Source: Lacinutrix jangbogonensis
Lineage (GTDB): Bacteria; Bacteroidota; Bacteroidia; Flavobacteriales; Flavobacteriaceae
Direction: 5' to 3'
Assembly: GCF_000797445.1 (NCBI RefSeq)
Contig: NZ_JSWF01000014.1
Span: 306,179 to 370,178 of the forward strand
Length of the DNA stretch: 64,000 nucleotides
Made by a program: the position numbers and the translations under genes. Numbering within the stretch: the first letter of the stretch is position 1; every line of letters begins with the position of its first letter. Shown here piece by piece: positions 37,538 through 46,642 of this stretch. Under the pieces are notes generated by a model. It had not been told where the DNA came from, made no database searches, and saw nothing but the letters and a program-made list of their open reading frames with translations.

Positions 37538-38944
37538 TTATAATGAATTTACAAAATCAATAACTTGATGACGTTCATCAAGAGGTAGATTTTTAAAGTT
37601 TTGTTTTATAGCATCAGCTTCACCGCCATGCCACAAAATAGCTTCTTCTATAGTTCTTGCTCGGCCATCGTGTAATAAATTAGAATGGTTATTAACTGCA
37701 GGAATTAGGCCAATACCCCAAAGAGGTTGTGTGCGCCATTCGTTTCCAGTGGCTAAAAAATCGGTTCTATTATCTGCTAAATCGTTTCCCATATCATGTA
37801 ATAAAAAATCAGAATATGGTTTTATAGTAATATTTTTAAGCAATGCGCTTGGCGCAGTAGTTCCAGTGGTTTGATTAATGGTATGGCATCCAATACAGTT
37901 AAGTGTGTTAAACAGTACTTTGCCTTTTAAAACATTTTCATCTTTAAAATTACGTCTATTTGGTACTGCTAAGTGTGCTTGATAAAATAATACGCGATCT
38001 AATTGGTCGTTAGTTACTTCTGGACTACCACCATTTGGAGCATCGATGCAATCTTGCTGTGGTGACGGGCAATTTTCCTCCATAAAAATGGAGTTCGTTA
38101 AGCCCATATCACCATGAAAAGCAGATGCTACTTGTTGTTTCAAGGTTGGTGCATTTGCTTTCCACCCGTATTTACCTAATTGCGTGGTATTGGTTTCATA
38201 ATTATAAACAAAATTGGCACGTCCGGAAATACCATTATTGTCACTATCGTTTATGTCTTCAAATTGAATAATTTCAAAATCTGGTAATGCAGAAATTAAA
38301 CCTAAACCAATAGTTTGTTGTGCTACTCTTGGCGACTTTTGTACACCAGAAAGCGACCCAAACTGCTCTTCTTGAAAGGTGTAAATAGGTTTCTGTAAGG
38401 CGTAAGTATTGCCATCTGGATAACTTCCAGGAATTACTTGATAAGTTACATTTACTTTAGCTTCAAAAGGAATCCCGTTATTAGAGCGATCTTGAATTTG
38501 CGTACCGTATTCTGGAACAGCAATAGCATCTCCATTTGCATTTTGTCCAGCTAAACTAACACGCATTAAAAATCCATTAGAGATCATACCGTTCTGCAAA
38601 GGTTCACCACGACCATCTTTAAAATGGCAAGTATTACAAGCACGAGCATTAAAAGTTGGACCTAATCCATCTCTTGCTGTTGTAGAGGCCGGTGAGGATA
38701 CCCAACTTTGATTAAATAGTGAGTTTCCCGTACCAAATAGTGCTTGTTGTTGAAACGTTAAACCATCTATTTGCCTACCAAAAGCAGTATTATTAGTAAC
38801 GTTAACACCTAAAGGGCCTGTTAATAATTCTTCTCCTTCTTCGTAAATAGAGACGTTTTGCGGTATGGGTTCGTAGTCCTCTTTACTGCAATGAAGTAAC
38901 GTTATTGAAAGTGAAATATATAGTATTATTTGCAGTTTAGTCAT
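37538..38944 (-). CDS. Di-heme c-type oxidoreductase (DUF1111/DHOR family) lipoprotein
   Basis: This 468-residue exported protein has a lipobox-like LLHCSK (Cys 20) and two CxxCH haem c sites, NACNTCHFKDGRG near residue 103 and NCIGCHTINQ near 350. The tail HDGRARTIEEAILWHGGEAD and the LPLDERHQVIDFVNSL end are typical of this family. DUF1111 proteins are often encoded between two imelysin genes in several phyla, as here, which points to a redox step in iron acquisition. It lies between two imelysins on the minus strand. Confidence 0.92.
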   Translation of the reverse strand: MTKLQIILYISLSITLLHCSKEDYEPIPQNVSIYEEGEELLTGPLGVNVTNNTAFGRQIDGLTFQQQALFGTGNSLFNQSWVSSPASTTARDGLGPTFNARACNTCHFKDGRGEPLQNGMISNGFLMRVSLAGQNANGDAIAVPEYGTQIQDRSNNGIPFEAKVNVTYQVIPGSYPDGNTYALQKPIYTFQEEQFGSLSGVQKSPRVAQQTIGLGLISALPDFEIIQFEDINDSDNNGISGRANFVYNYETNTTQLGKYGWKANAPTLKQQVASAFHGDMGLTNSIFMEENCPSPQQDCIDAPNGGSPEVTNDQLDRVLFYQAHLAVPNRRNFKDENVLKGKVLFNTLNCIGCHTINQTTGTTAPSALLKNITIKPYSDFLLHDMGNDLADNRTDFLATGNEWRTQPLWGIGLIPAVNNHSNLLHDGRARTIEEAILWHGGEADAIKQNFKNLPLDERHQVIDFVNSL

Positions 38945-39014
38945 AGTTTTTAAAACTAAAGAGATCCCGAATACAATATTCGGGATGTCTTTTAATTTGT
39001 AATAAGAATAATAA

Positions 39015-40247
39015 TTATAGACTAATTCCTATTGCAGTTGCCGAAGCACTAACTACATCTCCTAATTCTTGTAAAGCTATCGCAGCTTGCATTACTAAAC
39101 CTAAATTAGTGTCTGTAGATGTTTCTTGTGTAATTAATAAATCAAATGGTTCTGTGCTATTTCCTAATGTAGTCACTTTTGCTAACATAGTGTCTGCAGA
39201 GACCTTTAAAGCAGCAGCTTGTGTTGGGTTTGCTTGCTTTACTAAATCGTAAAATGATGCCCCAGAAATGATGCTGTATTCTCCAAATATTACATTGTAA
39301 ACACCTTTAGCATTAGTATATACATCTCTATTTGTATTATCACTAAAACAGGAATGCTCATCTTCTTGACCTAAACCGCTAATACCTCCAGCAGAATCTA
39401 CAGCTACAATCATACGCTCAAAGCTTAATTCATCTCCGGCAATAAAAAAAGCACCCGTAATTAGTTGTTTTAAAGCAATGTTTTCATTTAAATTTGTAAA
39501 AACAGTTCTATACGTTCCACCTGTGTTCCATGTGCTCACTAAGGTTTGCAAATCGTTTATTAATAAATTTGTAGAAACTTGAAGATATTGTGCGCGTCTG
39601 TCTGCATTGGTAGCAGTTGTATAATCTGTAAATGACCTTAAACCTGGTAAGTTTGCGCTTGGTAAGCTATTGTCTTGTCCCCAAAGAAGGAACTCTATTG
39701 CATGCCATCCAGAACTTATGGCTTTTTCGTTTTCGTTTGCACCACCTTCGTTTAAACTGGCAATGGTTGCTTCGCTTATAGTGATGCTATTGTCACCAAT
39801 GATACTGTTAAAATCACCTGCGTATTCTTCGGTACCTGCTTCAACATAGTCTATGTAACTTTCGTCAATTGGCCAAGCATTCATTTGTCCTTCATTATTA
39901 ATACTCCAAGACTCGTCGGGTTGGTCAATTGGACCATTAGATCCTCTATAAACTTCTGTTTGACCATAAAATTCACGAGCAGCTAACCAAGCGTTTTTAG
40001 CTGAAGTGAAGTTGGTTTCGTTTGGTGTTGCTACAAACGTGTTTATAGCAGTTTGCATACTTATAGCACTGTTTTGAGAGTCTAAATAAGACTGGTATAC
40101 TATACTAGCATAATTCTCTATAACTTGAGTTTTGGTTACTGTATCTTCGTTTATTACTGGTTGTGCTGTATCGTCATCTGAGCTACAAGAGTACGCTAAT
40201 ATTGAGACAGCTGTAATTAATGTTATTTTTAAAACGTTTTTTTTCAT
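39015..40247 (-). CDS. Imelysin-family lipoprotein with intact GxHxxE motif
   Basis: The start at ATG 40247 gives a lipoprotein signal with lipobox LAYSCSS; the longer frame from 40313 adds an unlikely leader. The 410-residue product has the imelysin half-motif AKNAWLAAREFYGQTEVYRG near 70 and SSGWHAIEFLLWGQD near 165. It is the only one of the three imelysins here that keeps the GxHxxE metal motif. It also carries a second domain with HSCFSDNTNRD near 290. It is the first gene of the operon, with an iron-box-like palindrome 10-22 bases upstream of the start. Confidence 0.9.
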   Translation of the reverse strand: MKKNVLKITLITAVSILAYSCSSDDDTAQPVINEDTVTKTQVIENYASIVYQSYLDSQNSAISMQTAINTFVATPNETNFTSAKNAWLAAREFYGQTEVYRGSNGPIDQPDESWSINNEGQMNAWPIDESYIDYVEAGTEEYAGDFNSIIGDNSITISEATIASLNEGGANENEKAISSGWHAIEFLLWGQDNSLPSANLPGLRSFTDYTTATNADRRAQYLQVSTNLLINDLQTLVSTWNTGGTYRTVFTNLNENIALKQLITGAFFIAGDELSFERMIVAVDSAGGISGLGQEDEHSCFSDNTNRDVYTNAKGVYNVIFGEYSIISGASFYDLVKQANPTQAAALKVSADTMLAKVTTLGNSTEPFDLLITQETSTDTNLGLVMQAAIALQELGDVVSASATAIGISL

Positions 40248-40256
40248 GTTATTTTT

Positions 40257-40269
40257 ATTAAGACTAATT
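40257..40269. promoter_or_regulatory. Iron-box-like palindrome upstream of the imelysin operon
   Basis: Read on the minus strand the site is AATTAGTCTTAAT, differing at two positions from the perfect palindrome at 23298. It lies 10-22 bases ahead of the imelysin start at 40247. Confidence 0.35.
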
Positions 40270-40456
40270 ATAAATAGAGGTGCAAATATATTTTTCATTT
40301 TCATAAAAAACAAGCTATTTAGAATAAATCTTAATAATAATTATTCTGAATTTTATAATCTATTAGAAATAAGTACATTACTATATTTATTTCAGTTTTA
40401 AAGTGCTATAATTAAGTATAATAAGGTTTTTAAAGAAAGTATTTCACAGAAATATG

Positions 40457-40484
40457 TTTGCTAGCTTTATAATTATTACCTTTA
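40457..40484 (+). promoter_or_regulatory. Likely guaB promoter
   Basis: TTTG at 40457-40460 and TACCTTTA at 40477-40484, spaced by 16 bases, approximate the TTTG / TAnnTTTG pattern and lie 22 bases before the guaB start. Confidence 0.4.
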
Positions 40485-40506
40485 CGCGCAATTAATTCCA
40501 ATTGCA

Positions 40507-41976
40507 ATGACAGCACACGAAAATAAAATAGTTGGTGAAGGTTTAACCTACGACGACGTACTACTAGTCCCAGCTTTTTCTGAAATTCTTCCACGCGAAG
40601 TCAATATCCAAACAAAATTTACGCGTAATATAACCATTAATGTTCCCATTGTATCCGCAGCTATGGATACCGTTACCGAAAGTAAAATGGCAATTGCCAT
40701 GGCACGTGAAGGTGGAATAGGAGTGTTACATAAAAACATGACGATCGAGGAGCAAGCAGATAAAGTGCGTAAAGTAAAGCGTGCTGAAAGCGGCATGATT
40801 ATCGATCCTGTTACTTTACCATTGACTGCAATAGTAGCAGATGCAAAAAACGCTATGAAAGAACATAGCATTGGTGGTATTCCAATTGTAGATGCGAATG
40901 GAAAACTAAAAGGGATTGTTACCAATAGAGATTTACGTTTCGAACACCAAAACGATAGACCTATTGTTGAGGTCATGACTAAAGATAATTTGATTACAGC
41001 TCCAGAAGGCACAAGTTTAAAAGGTGCTGAGAAAATTCTTCAGCAAAATAAAATTGAAAAGCTTTTAATAGTAAAAGATGATATTCTTGTAGGTTTAATA
41101 ACCTTTAGAGATATTACTAAAGTAACTCAAAAGCCAATTGCAAATAAAGATACTTACGGAAGATTGCGTGTTGCTGCAGCTATAGGAGTTACTGGAGACG
41201 CATTAGATAGAGCCGCAGCATTAGTGAAATCCGGTGTCGATGCTATCATTATAGATACAGCACATGGTCACACCAAAGGCGTGGTTAATGTTTTAAAAGA
41301 AGTTAAAGCAAAATTTCCAAAATTAGATGTTGTTGTTGGAAATATAGCAACCGCCGAAGCTGCTAAATATTTAGTAGCAGCAGGAGCAGATGCCGTAAAA
41401 GTAGGTATTGGTCCTGGTTCAATTTGTACAACTCGTGTAGTAGCGGGTGTTGGTTTTCCACAATTTTCGGCAGTGTTAGAAGTAGCAGCAGCTATAAAAG
41501 GAAGTGGAGTTCCAGTAATTGCAGATGGAGGTATTCGTTATACAGGAGACATACCAAAAGCAATCGCAGCAGGAGCAGATACTGTAATGTTAGGTTCGCT
41601 TTTAGCAGGTACTAAAGAATCTCCAGGAGAAACTATTATATATGAAGGACGTAAGTTTAAATCCTATCGTGGAATGGGCTCGGTAGAGGCCATGAAACAA
41701 GGGAGTAAAGACCGTTATTTCCAAGATGTAGAAGACGATATTAAAAAATTAGTACCAGAAGGAATTGTTGGTCGTGTGCCTTATAAAGGAGACTTAGATG
41801 AAAGTATCCATCAATTTATAGGAGGATTGCGAGCAGGAATGGGTTATTGTGGTGCAAAAGATATAGCAACACTTAAAGAAACTGGACGATTTGTTAAAAT
41901 TACAGCTTCTGGGATTAATGAGAGTCATCCACATGATGTTACTATTACTAAAGAATCGCCTAATTATTCTAGATAG
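40507..41976 (+). CDS. guaB: Inosine-5'-monophosphate dehydrogenase
   Basis: This 489-residue enzyme oxidises IMP to XMP in guanine nucleotide synthesis. The TIM barrel is split by two CBS domains (about residues 95-205), with [20 protein letters not shown] in the first. Catalytic Cys lies in [17 protein letters not shown] near 305, IMP-binding loops in [20 protein letters not shown] and [15 protein letters not shown], and the Arg-Tyr flap in [20 protein letters not shown]. Length and motifs are canonical. A strong terminator follows. Confidence 0.97.
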   Translation: MTAHENKIVGEGLTYDDVLLVPAFSEILPREVNIQTKFTRNITINVPIVSAAMDTVTESKMAIAMAREGGIGVLHKNMTIEEQADKVRKVKRAESGMIIDPVTLPLTAIVADAKNAMKEHSIGGIPIVDANGKLKGIVTNRDLRFEHQNDRPIVEVMTKDNLITAPEGTSLKGAEKILQQNKIEKLLIVKDDILVGLITFRDITKVTQKPIANKDTYGRLRVAAAIGVTGDALDRAAALVKSGVDAIIIDTAHGHTKGVVNVLKEVKAKFPKLDVVVGNIATAEAAKYLVAAGADAVKVGIGPGSICTTRVVAGVGFPQFSAVLEVAAAIKGSGVPVIADGGIRYTGDIPKAIAAGADTVMLGSLLAGTKESPGETIIYEGRKFKSYRGMGSVEAMKQGSKDRYFQDVEDDIKKLVPEGIVGRVPYKGDLDESIHQFIGGLRAGMGYCGAKDIATLKETGRFVKITASGINESHPHDVTITKESPNYSR

Positions 41977-41999
41977 TATTTTACTTAATTTTAAAAAAG

Positions 42000-42030
42000 G
42001 CACCTTAATTATTAAGGTGCTTTTTGTTTT
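42000..42030 (+). terminator. Intrinsic terminator after guaB
   Basis: A 9-bp stem (GCACCTTAA / TTAAGGTGC) with a 3-base loop is followed by six T, 23 bases after the guaB stop. Confidence 0.85.
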
Positions 42031-42170
42031 TAATATGGTTTGTTTAATATCAAGATATCAACCGTTTCAATACTAGAAGATGTTTAGCATAAAGTTTTTG
42101 ACCACAGTTAAACGAAGTTGGCTGATTTTGTTTAAATAGGCAATACGTAGTTCTAGGAATATTTTAATTC

Positions 42171-42944
42171 TTAGGCTTCAACCGCACTCTTAGATATAAA
42201 CTCAGGATCATCACTAAAAATCGCTTCTCCTTTAATAAGCCAAGCGAATCCAAAGCTTTCTACAGCAACGGTTTCCATCCAAAAGGTGAGTTGGTTCCCA
42301 TTATAAATATCGGCACTAATAATACCCGTAAAACCAAGTAATATTATGATAAGTGATATTACAATGAGCCCAGCACACACTCTAAAAATTCGATTTCTAA
42401 TCACCTTTTTTTGTCCACGATGTCCTTTTGCTTTATTAGATTTTGTAAACATGAAAAAGGACATATACGATAGCAATAATAAAAATAGTGCTGCGGATAC
42501 CAAATGAAAGGTCTCTCTAAAGCCTGCACTTGCATTACCATTAATAAATGTCACGGAGTACGCTTTTAAAGTGTCGCAACATGTTTCGCTTAAATTCCCA
42601 GTTGGGAAGAAAACCACAAACAGCGCAAATACACCAGCAAGTGTGGAGATGTAAAAATCTTTTGATTCTTTACCACTATACACAATTAAGAATATAGCAA
42701 TTAGACTTAATATGACCGTAAACACAGTTCCTGCTCTTGTATAGTAGTAATGACTTATAGATTCTATAGGTCTAGAGAGATCGAAAAATAAAAAGGTAAT
42801 AATGATTAATAGTATTGGCAATGCCATACCTAAAACACCAATGAGTTTTCTTAGTGTTTTACTGTTTTGTAACCAGATGTCATCTTCTTTTTTATAGTCT
42901 AGGTTAATCATGTTATTAACCTTCTTGGTAAGTAGATTTTGCAT
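42171..42944 (-). CDS. Hypothetical polytopic membrane protein
   Basis: This 257-residue protein has about six transmembrane segments: LIGVLGMALPILLIIITFLFF near residue 34, then near 70, 95, 145, 190 and 230. A loop near 120 carries NLSETCCDTLKAYSV and another carries SHYYYTRAGTVF. It resembles DUF998-type or other small integral membrane proteins, but I cannot place it. Met 12 is an alternative start. It appears to be a single gene. Confidence 0.7.
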   Translation of the reverse strand: MQNLLTKKVNNMINLDYKKEDDIWLQNSKTLRKLIGVLGMALPILLIIITFLFFDLSRPIESISHYYYTRAGTVFTVILSLIAIFLIVYSGKESKDFYISTLAGVFALFVVFFPTGNLSETCCDTLKAYSVTFINGNASAGFRETFHLVSAALFLLLLSYMSFFMFTKSNKAKGHRGQKKVIRNRIFRVCAGLIVISLIIILLGFTGIISADIYNGNQLTFWMETVAVESFGFAWLIKGEAIFSDDPEFISKSAVEA

Positions 42945-43211
42945 AGCTGCTAGCTTTAAACTATTTGATTGTGATTTAAAGCAATAATAATCAAATAGTT
43001 ATAATTATGTAAAAACTAAATTACATAATTATACAATACAAAAATCACGTAGTTACACGTGTATTTCTAGATGAATATTAGGGGAGATATTAGGGTTTTT
43101 TTAGAGTACACAAAGAGCTAGCAATTGATTTTACAGGTCTTGTTGTAAGTTTTACTCAAATTGCAATGCATGTGTTTTATGTCAAAAGTTTAATTAATTT
43201 AGCGCTATAAC

Positions 43212-43448
43212 TTAAGCCTCATAAACCTGTCCACGATGCGGTTTTAAGGCATCTCTTACTGGTTTCATTTCGTCTTCATTAACGACCATAAAAGCAATAG
43301 CATGTGCAGTGTTTAAAACTTCAAAACCAGTTATATTTAAACTTAATTTCTCAATCGTAATGTATTCTTTTAAATGTATCTCGTGATGTTCAGCAATTTT
43401 TAGAGCATCTGGTCCTCTAAAATCCCAAATTAATTTAAGTTTACGCAT
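43212..43448 (-). CDS. Small DUF3303-like protein
   Basis: This 78-residue protein has a ferredoxin-like pattern: KLIWDFRGPDALKIAEHHEI, LNITGFEVLNTAHAIAFMVV, then a final helix with DALKPHRGQVYEA. It resembles DUF3303-type small proteins, related in fold to muconolactone isomerase-like dimers. Function is unknown. It has no signal peptide and no operon partner. The spacer 42945-43211 holds nothing else I can support. Confidence 0.6.
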   Translation of the reverse strand: MRKLKLIWDFRGPDALKIAEHHEIHLKEYITIEKLSLNITGFEVLNTAHAIAFMVVNEDEMKPVRDALKPHRGQVYEA

Positions 43449-43687
43449 TTTTCTACTGCTATTTTATTTAAAATTATTAAAATAAACTTCAATAATTATT
43501 TACGAAGAGTATTCTAAATTAATACTGTAAAACTATAGAAATAATTAATACCAATTATTAAAGTGTTGCAAAATGATTTATTTATACATTAAAAAGATTT
43601 TATTTAGTTAATTAATCAACCATTTTTGTTTCTAAACTAGCTGTTTTATAACAATAAATAATCTTTTCCTATCGTTTGTTATTGTAC

Positions 43688-43717
43688 TTGCATAATAGGC
43701 TAATATTGTTATTTTTG
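43688..43717 (+). promoter_or_regulatory. Promoter upstream of the leader ORF and isomerase operon
   Basis: TTG at 43688-43690 and TATTTTTG at 43710-43717 match the TTG / TAnnTTTG pattern with a 19-base spacer. The leader ORF at 43758 would therefore lie in the transcript. Confidence 0.6.
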
Positions 43718-43757
43718 CATCTTTCATATTATTTATTAAAAAATATATGAAATGCGC

Positions 43758-43826
43758 ATGTTAAAAAAAGCATCATATAAAGAAATGATTGATAGCGAAC
43801 AGCATGTAGCCTTAAAAAAACAATAA
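43758..43826 (+). CDS. Short leader ORF (22 codons) before the SurA-like operon
   Basis: An ATG downstream of a good promoter opens a 22-residue peptide (starting MLKKASYKEMID, ending VALKKQ) that stops 10 bases before the isomerase start. A related peptide and the same TAAACAC spacer occur upstream of HMG-CoA lyase at 15334. Differences between the copies leave the peptide partly conserved (M-I-x-S-E-x-H-V ending K-Q), which suggests translation now or in the past. Function is unknown. Confidence 0.4.
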   Translation: MLKKASYKEMIDSEQHVALKKQ

Positions 43827-43836
43827 ATTTAAACAC

Positions 43837-45786
43837 ATGAAATTTAAACACCTATTATTCTTTTTTGCTTTTATTTTTTCTTCATTATTTCTAGTTCAAG
43901 CACAAGATAAAGACGTGCTTTTTACAATAGATAAAGCACCAGTTTATGCTTCGGAATTTATTAGAGTTTATAATAAAAATTTAGATTTAGTTAAAGACGA
44001 ATCTCAAAAGGAAATCGATGGCTATTTAAAGCTTTTTGTTAATTACAAATTAAAATTGCAAGAAGCAAAACGTTTAAAGTTAGATGAGAAGCCAAGTTAT
44101 TTAAGAGAATTCGAGAGTTATAAAAAACAACTGGCTAAAAACTATTTGTCAGATAGTAAAGTAACAGATGCTTTAGTTGAGGAAACTTATAACAGACTGC
44201 AAACCGAAATTAATGCAAGTCATGTTCTAGTAAAAATAGATGAAAACGCAAGCCCGAAAGATACTTTAATAGCGTATAACCAAATCGTTAAATTACGGGA
44301 TCGTGTTATAAATGAAGGTTATAAGGTAGTGCAAAAAGAGGTGCATAATGGTAAAACAGTTTATGCTGAAGATTTAGGTTATTTTACAGCATTTAAAATG
44401 GTTTATCCATTTGAAAGTGCAGCGTACAATACTAAAGTGGGCGAAGTGTCGCAACCTTTTAGAACACGTTTTGGATATCATGTTGTAACCGTTTTTAATA
44501 AGCGTAAAGCCAGAGGCGAAGTTACGGTTGCGCATATTATGATTAAAACAGGTAAAGAGAACGAAAAGGATAGTGAGATTAAAATTAACGAAATTTATAA
44601 ACGCTATAACCAAGGAGAAGATTTCGCTGCTCTGGCAAAACAATTGTCTGAAGATAAAAGCACTGCAAGTAATGGAGGACTCTTAAAACCATTTTCTAGT
44701 GGGGAATTAAGTGCTCCAGAATTCGAGGCAGTAGCCTTTGAATTGAAAATTATAGATACCGTTTCTAAACCTTTTAAAACCCAATTTGGATGGCATATTA
44801 TTAAACTTAAGGCTAAAAAAGGGATTCAGCTATTAGCAGAGATGAAACCTGAATTACAGTCTAAAATTAAACGAGATTCTAGATCTAAAGTTATAAAAGA
44901 CTCTAGAGTTAAAACTTTAAAAGCGAAATATAGAATACTAGAAAGCACTAAAGAGTTAGACTACTTTAAATCTATAGTTTCTATTGACTATTTTAATAGA
45001 AAGTGGAGCCTACCAACACCTTTTGAAGGAGATAAAACGTTTATTAAAATTCAAGATAAAGTAATTACTTATAATGATTTTGGTCAGTTTTTAATTAAAA
45101 ATCAACGCAGTCAGAACAAAACAATGACTGACATGGGTATTGTAGTAGATAAAATATATAATAGTTTTCTAGAAGTGGAATTACTTAAATATCAAGAAGA
45201 AAACTTAATCAATGAAAATATCGATTACTTCCAAATTGTTGGAGAATATAGAGATGGTTTGTTGTTATTTGATTTAATGGAAACTGAAATATGGAATGTT
45301 GCTAAAAATGATTCAGTAGCATTACTAAAATATTATGAAGGAAATAAAAACAGGTATTTCTTTCCAGAACGTGTAGATGCAGTCGTAGCTTCTTCAGCTA
45401 AAAAAAGTGTTATAAAAAAGATTCCTAAACTTTTAGATAAAGGTCTAGACACAGAAGCAATTAAGGCCTTAGTAAATACCAATGATCAGGTCAATGTAAG
45501 TTTTACCTCAGGTGAAATGGATAAAAATCACCAAGCATTACCAAATAAGATTAAATTTAAAACAGGCATATCCAAAATGTTCAAACATAATGATGCGTAT
45601 GTTGTGGTTTATGTAAAAGAGATATTACCAAAAACACAAAAAACGTTTAAAGAAGCTAAAGGTAATGTTACAAGCGATTATCAAGCATTTAAAGAAGAAA
45701 ACTGGTTAAAAGAGCTAGCTTTTAAATACACCTTAAAAGTAAATCAAGACGTGTTGAACAAAGTAAAACAAACAATAGAAAATTAA
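43837..45786 (+). CDS. Peptidylprolyl isomerase with two parvulin domains (SurA-like)
   Basis: This 649-residue periplasmic chaperone has a signal peptide (to LVQAQDK), a helical SurA-type N-terminal domain, and two parvulin domains near residues 120-220 (INASHVLVKID, then FRTRFGYHVVTVF) and 228-330 (VAHIMIKTGKENEKDS, then FKTQFGWHIIKL). A long C-terminal region follows. It should help outer-membrane proteins fold. It starts a three-gene operon, with 1 base between its stop and the next gene. Confidence 0.9.
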   Translation: MKFKHLLFFFAFIFSSLFLVQAQDKDVLFTIDKAPVYASEFIRVYNKNLDLVKDESQKEIDGYLKLFVNYKLKLQEAKRLKLDEKPSYLREFESYKKQLAKNYLSDSKVTDALVEETYNRLQTEINASHVLVKIDENASPKDTLIAYNQIVKLRDRVINEGYKVVQKEVHNGKTVYAEDLGYFTAFKMVYPFESAAYNTKVGEVSQPFRTRFGYHVVTVFNKRKARGEVTVAHIMIKTGKENEKDSEIKINEIYKRYNQGEDFAALAKQLSEDKSTASNGGLLKPFSSGELSAPEFEAVAFELKIIDTVSKPFKTQFGWHIIKLKAKKGIQLLAEMKPELQSKIKRDSRSKVIKDSRVKTLKAKYRILESTKELDYFKSIVSIDYFNRKWSLPTPFEGDKTFIKIQDKVITYNDFGQFLIKNQRSQNKTMTDMGIVVDKIYNSFLEVELLKYQEENLINENIDYFQIVGEYRDGLLLFDLMETEIWNVAKNDSVALLKYYEGNKNRYFFPERVDAVVASSAKKSVIKKIPKLLDKGLDTEAIKALVNTNDQVNVSFTSGEMDKNHQALPNKIKFKTGISKMFKHNDAYVVVYVKEILPKTQKTFKEAKGNVTSDYQAFKEENWLKELAFKYTLKVNQDVLNKVKQTIEN

Positions 45787-45787
45787 T

Positions 45788-46642
45788 ATGTTTAAGCGAC
45801 TTGTATTATGCCTTATCATTGCTTTCTCTTTCGCTTCCTGCGATTATTTTAAGCAAACAGAAACACAAGACCCAATAGCTAGAGTTAAGGACAGTTATTT
45901 ATATAAAGACGATATTAAAAACTTACTTCCTGAAAATTATACTAAAGCAGATAGTACTGTTATTGTAAACAATTTTATTAATAATTGGGCAACACAACAA
46001 TTGTTGGTTCAAGGTGCTGCATTAAATTTAAACGAAAAGACTCAGGATGAGTTTAATGCTTTAGTAAACCAATACCGAAACGATTTATATAGCAAAGCAT
46101 ATTTAGAAGCATTGGTGTATAAGAATCTTGATACTGCCGTTTCTAAAGCAGAAGCTAAAAAATATTACGACGAAAATAAACAAGCTTTTAAACTTAATGA
46201 AGACCTCATAAAATTTAGATATATTAATTTAGATGAAAACAGGCTCGATTTAAAAGAAATCAAGAAAAAATTTAAACGTTTTAATGAGGATGACAAACGC
46301 GAGCTAGATTCCATAGCAATTCAATTTAAGTCCTATTCATTAAACGACTCGGTTTGGATAAGATTAGATCAAGTCATAACAAAAATTCCAACAGTTACAA
46401 GTGCTAATAAAAATGAACTGTTAAAAAAATCTAATTTTATACAACGCAAAGATTCATTAGGACTATATTTGATGCAAATTAACGATGTCCTACTTAGAAC
46501 TGCGGAAGCGCCTTTAGAATATGTGCATCCAACTATTAAACAAATAGTTGTAAACAAGCGTAAGCTAGAACTTATTAGGCAACTAGAAAAAGATATTACA
46601 AAGGATGCAATTAAAAATAAACAATTTGAAATTTACAATTAA
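45788..46642 (+). CDS. SurA-family-associated lipoprotein, no clear parvulin core
   Basis: This 284-residue protein has a lipobox at SFASCD (Cys 18). Residues 30-110 look like a SurA N-terminal helical domain (RVKDSYLYKDDIKNLLPENY), and the rest is a lysine-rich beta/alpha region ending in helices. I do not see the isomerase motifs present in both neighbours, so it may be a non-catalytic chaperone partner. The next gene starts inside its 3' end, a 38-base overlap. Confidence 0.8.
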   Translation: MFKRLVLCLIIAFSFASCDYFKQTETQDPIARVKDSYLYKDDIKNLLPENYTKADSTVIVNNFINNWATQQLLVQGAALNLNEKTQDEFNALVNQYRNDLYSKAYLEALVYKNLDTAVSKAEAKKYYDENKQAFKLNEDLIKFRYINLDENRLDLKEIKKKFKRFNEDDKRELDSIAIQFKSYSLNDSVWIRLDQVITKIPTVTSANKNELLKKSNFIQRKDSLGLYLMQINDVLLRTAEAPLEYVHPTIKQIVVNKRKLELIRQLEKDITKDAIKNKQFEIYN

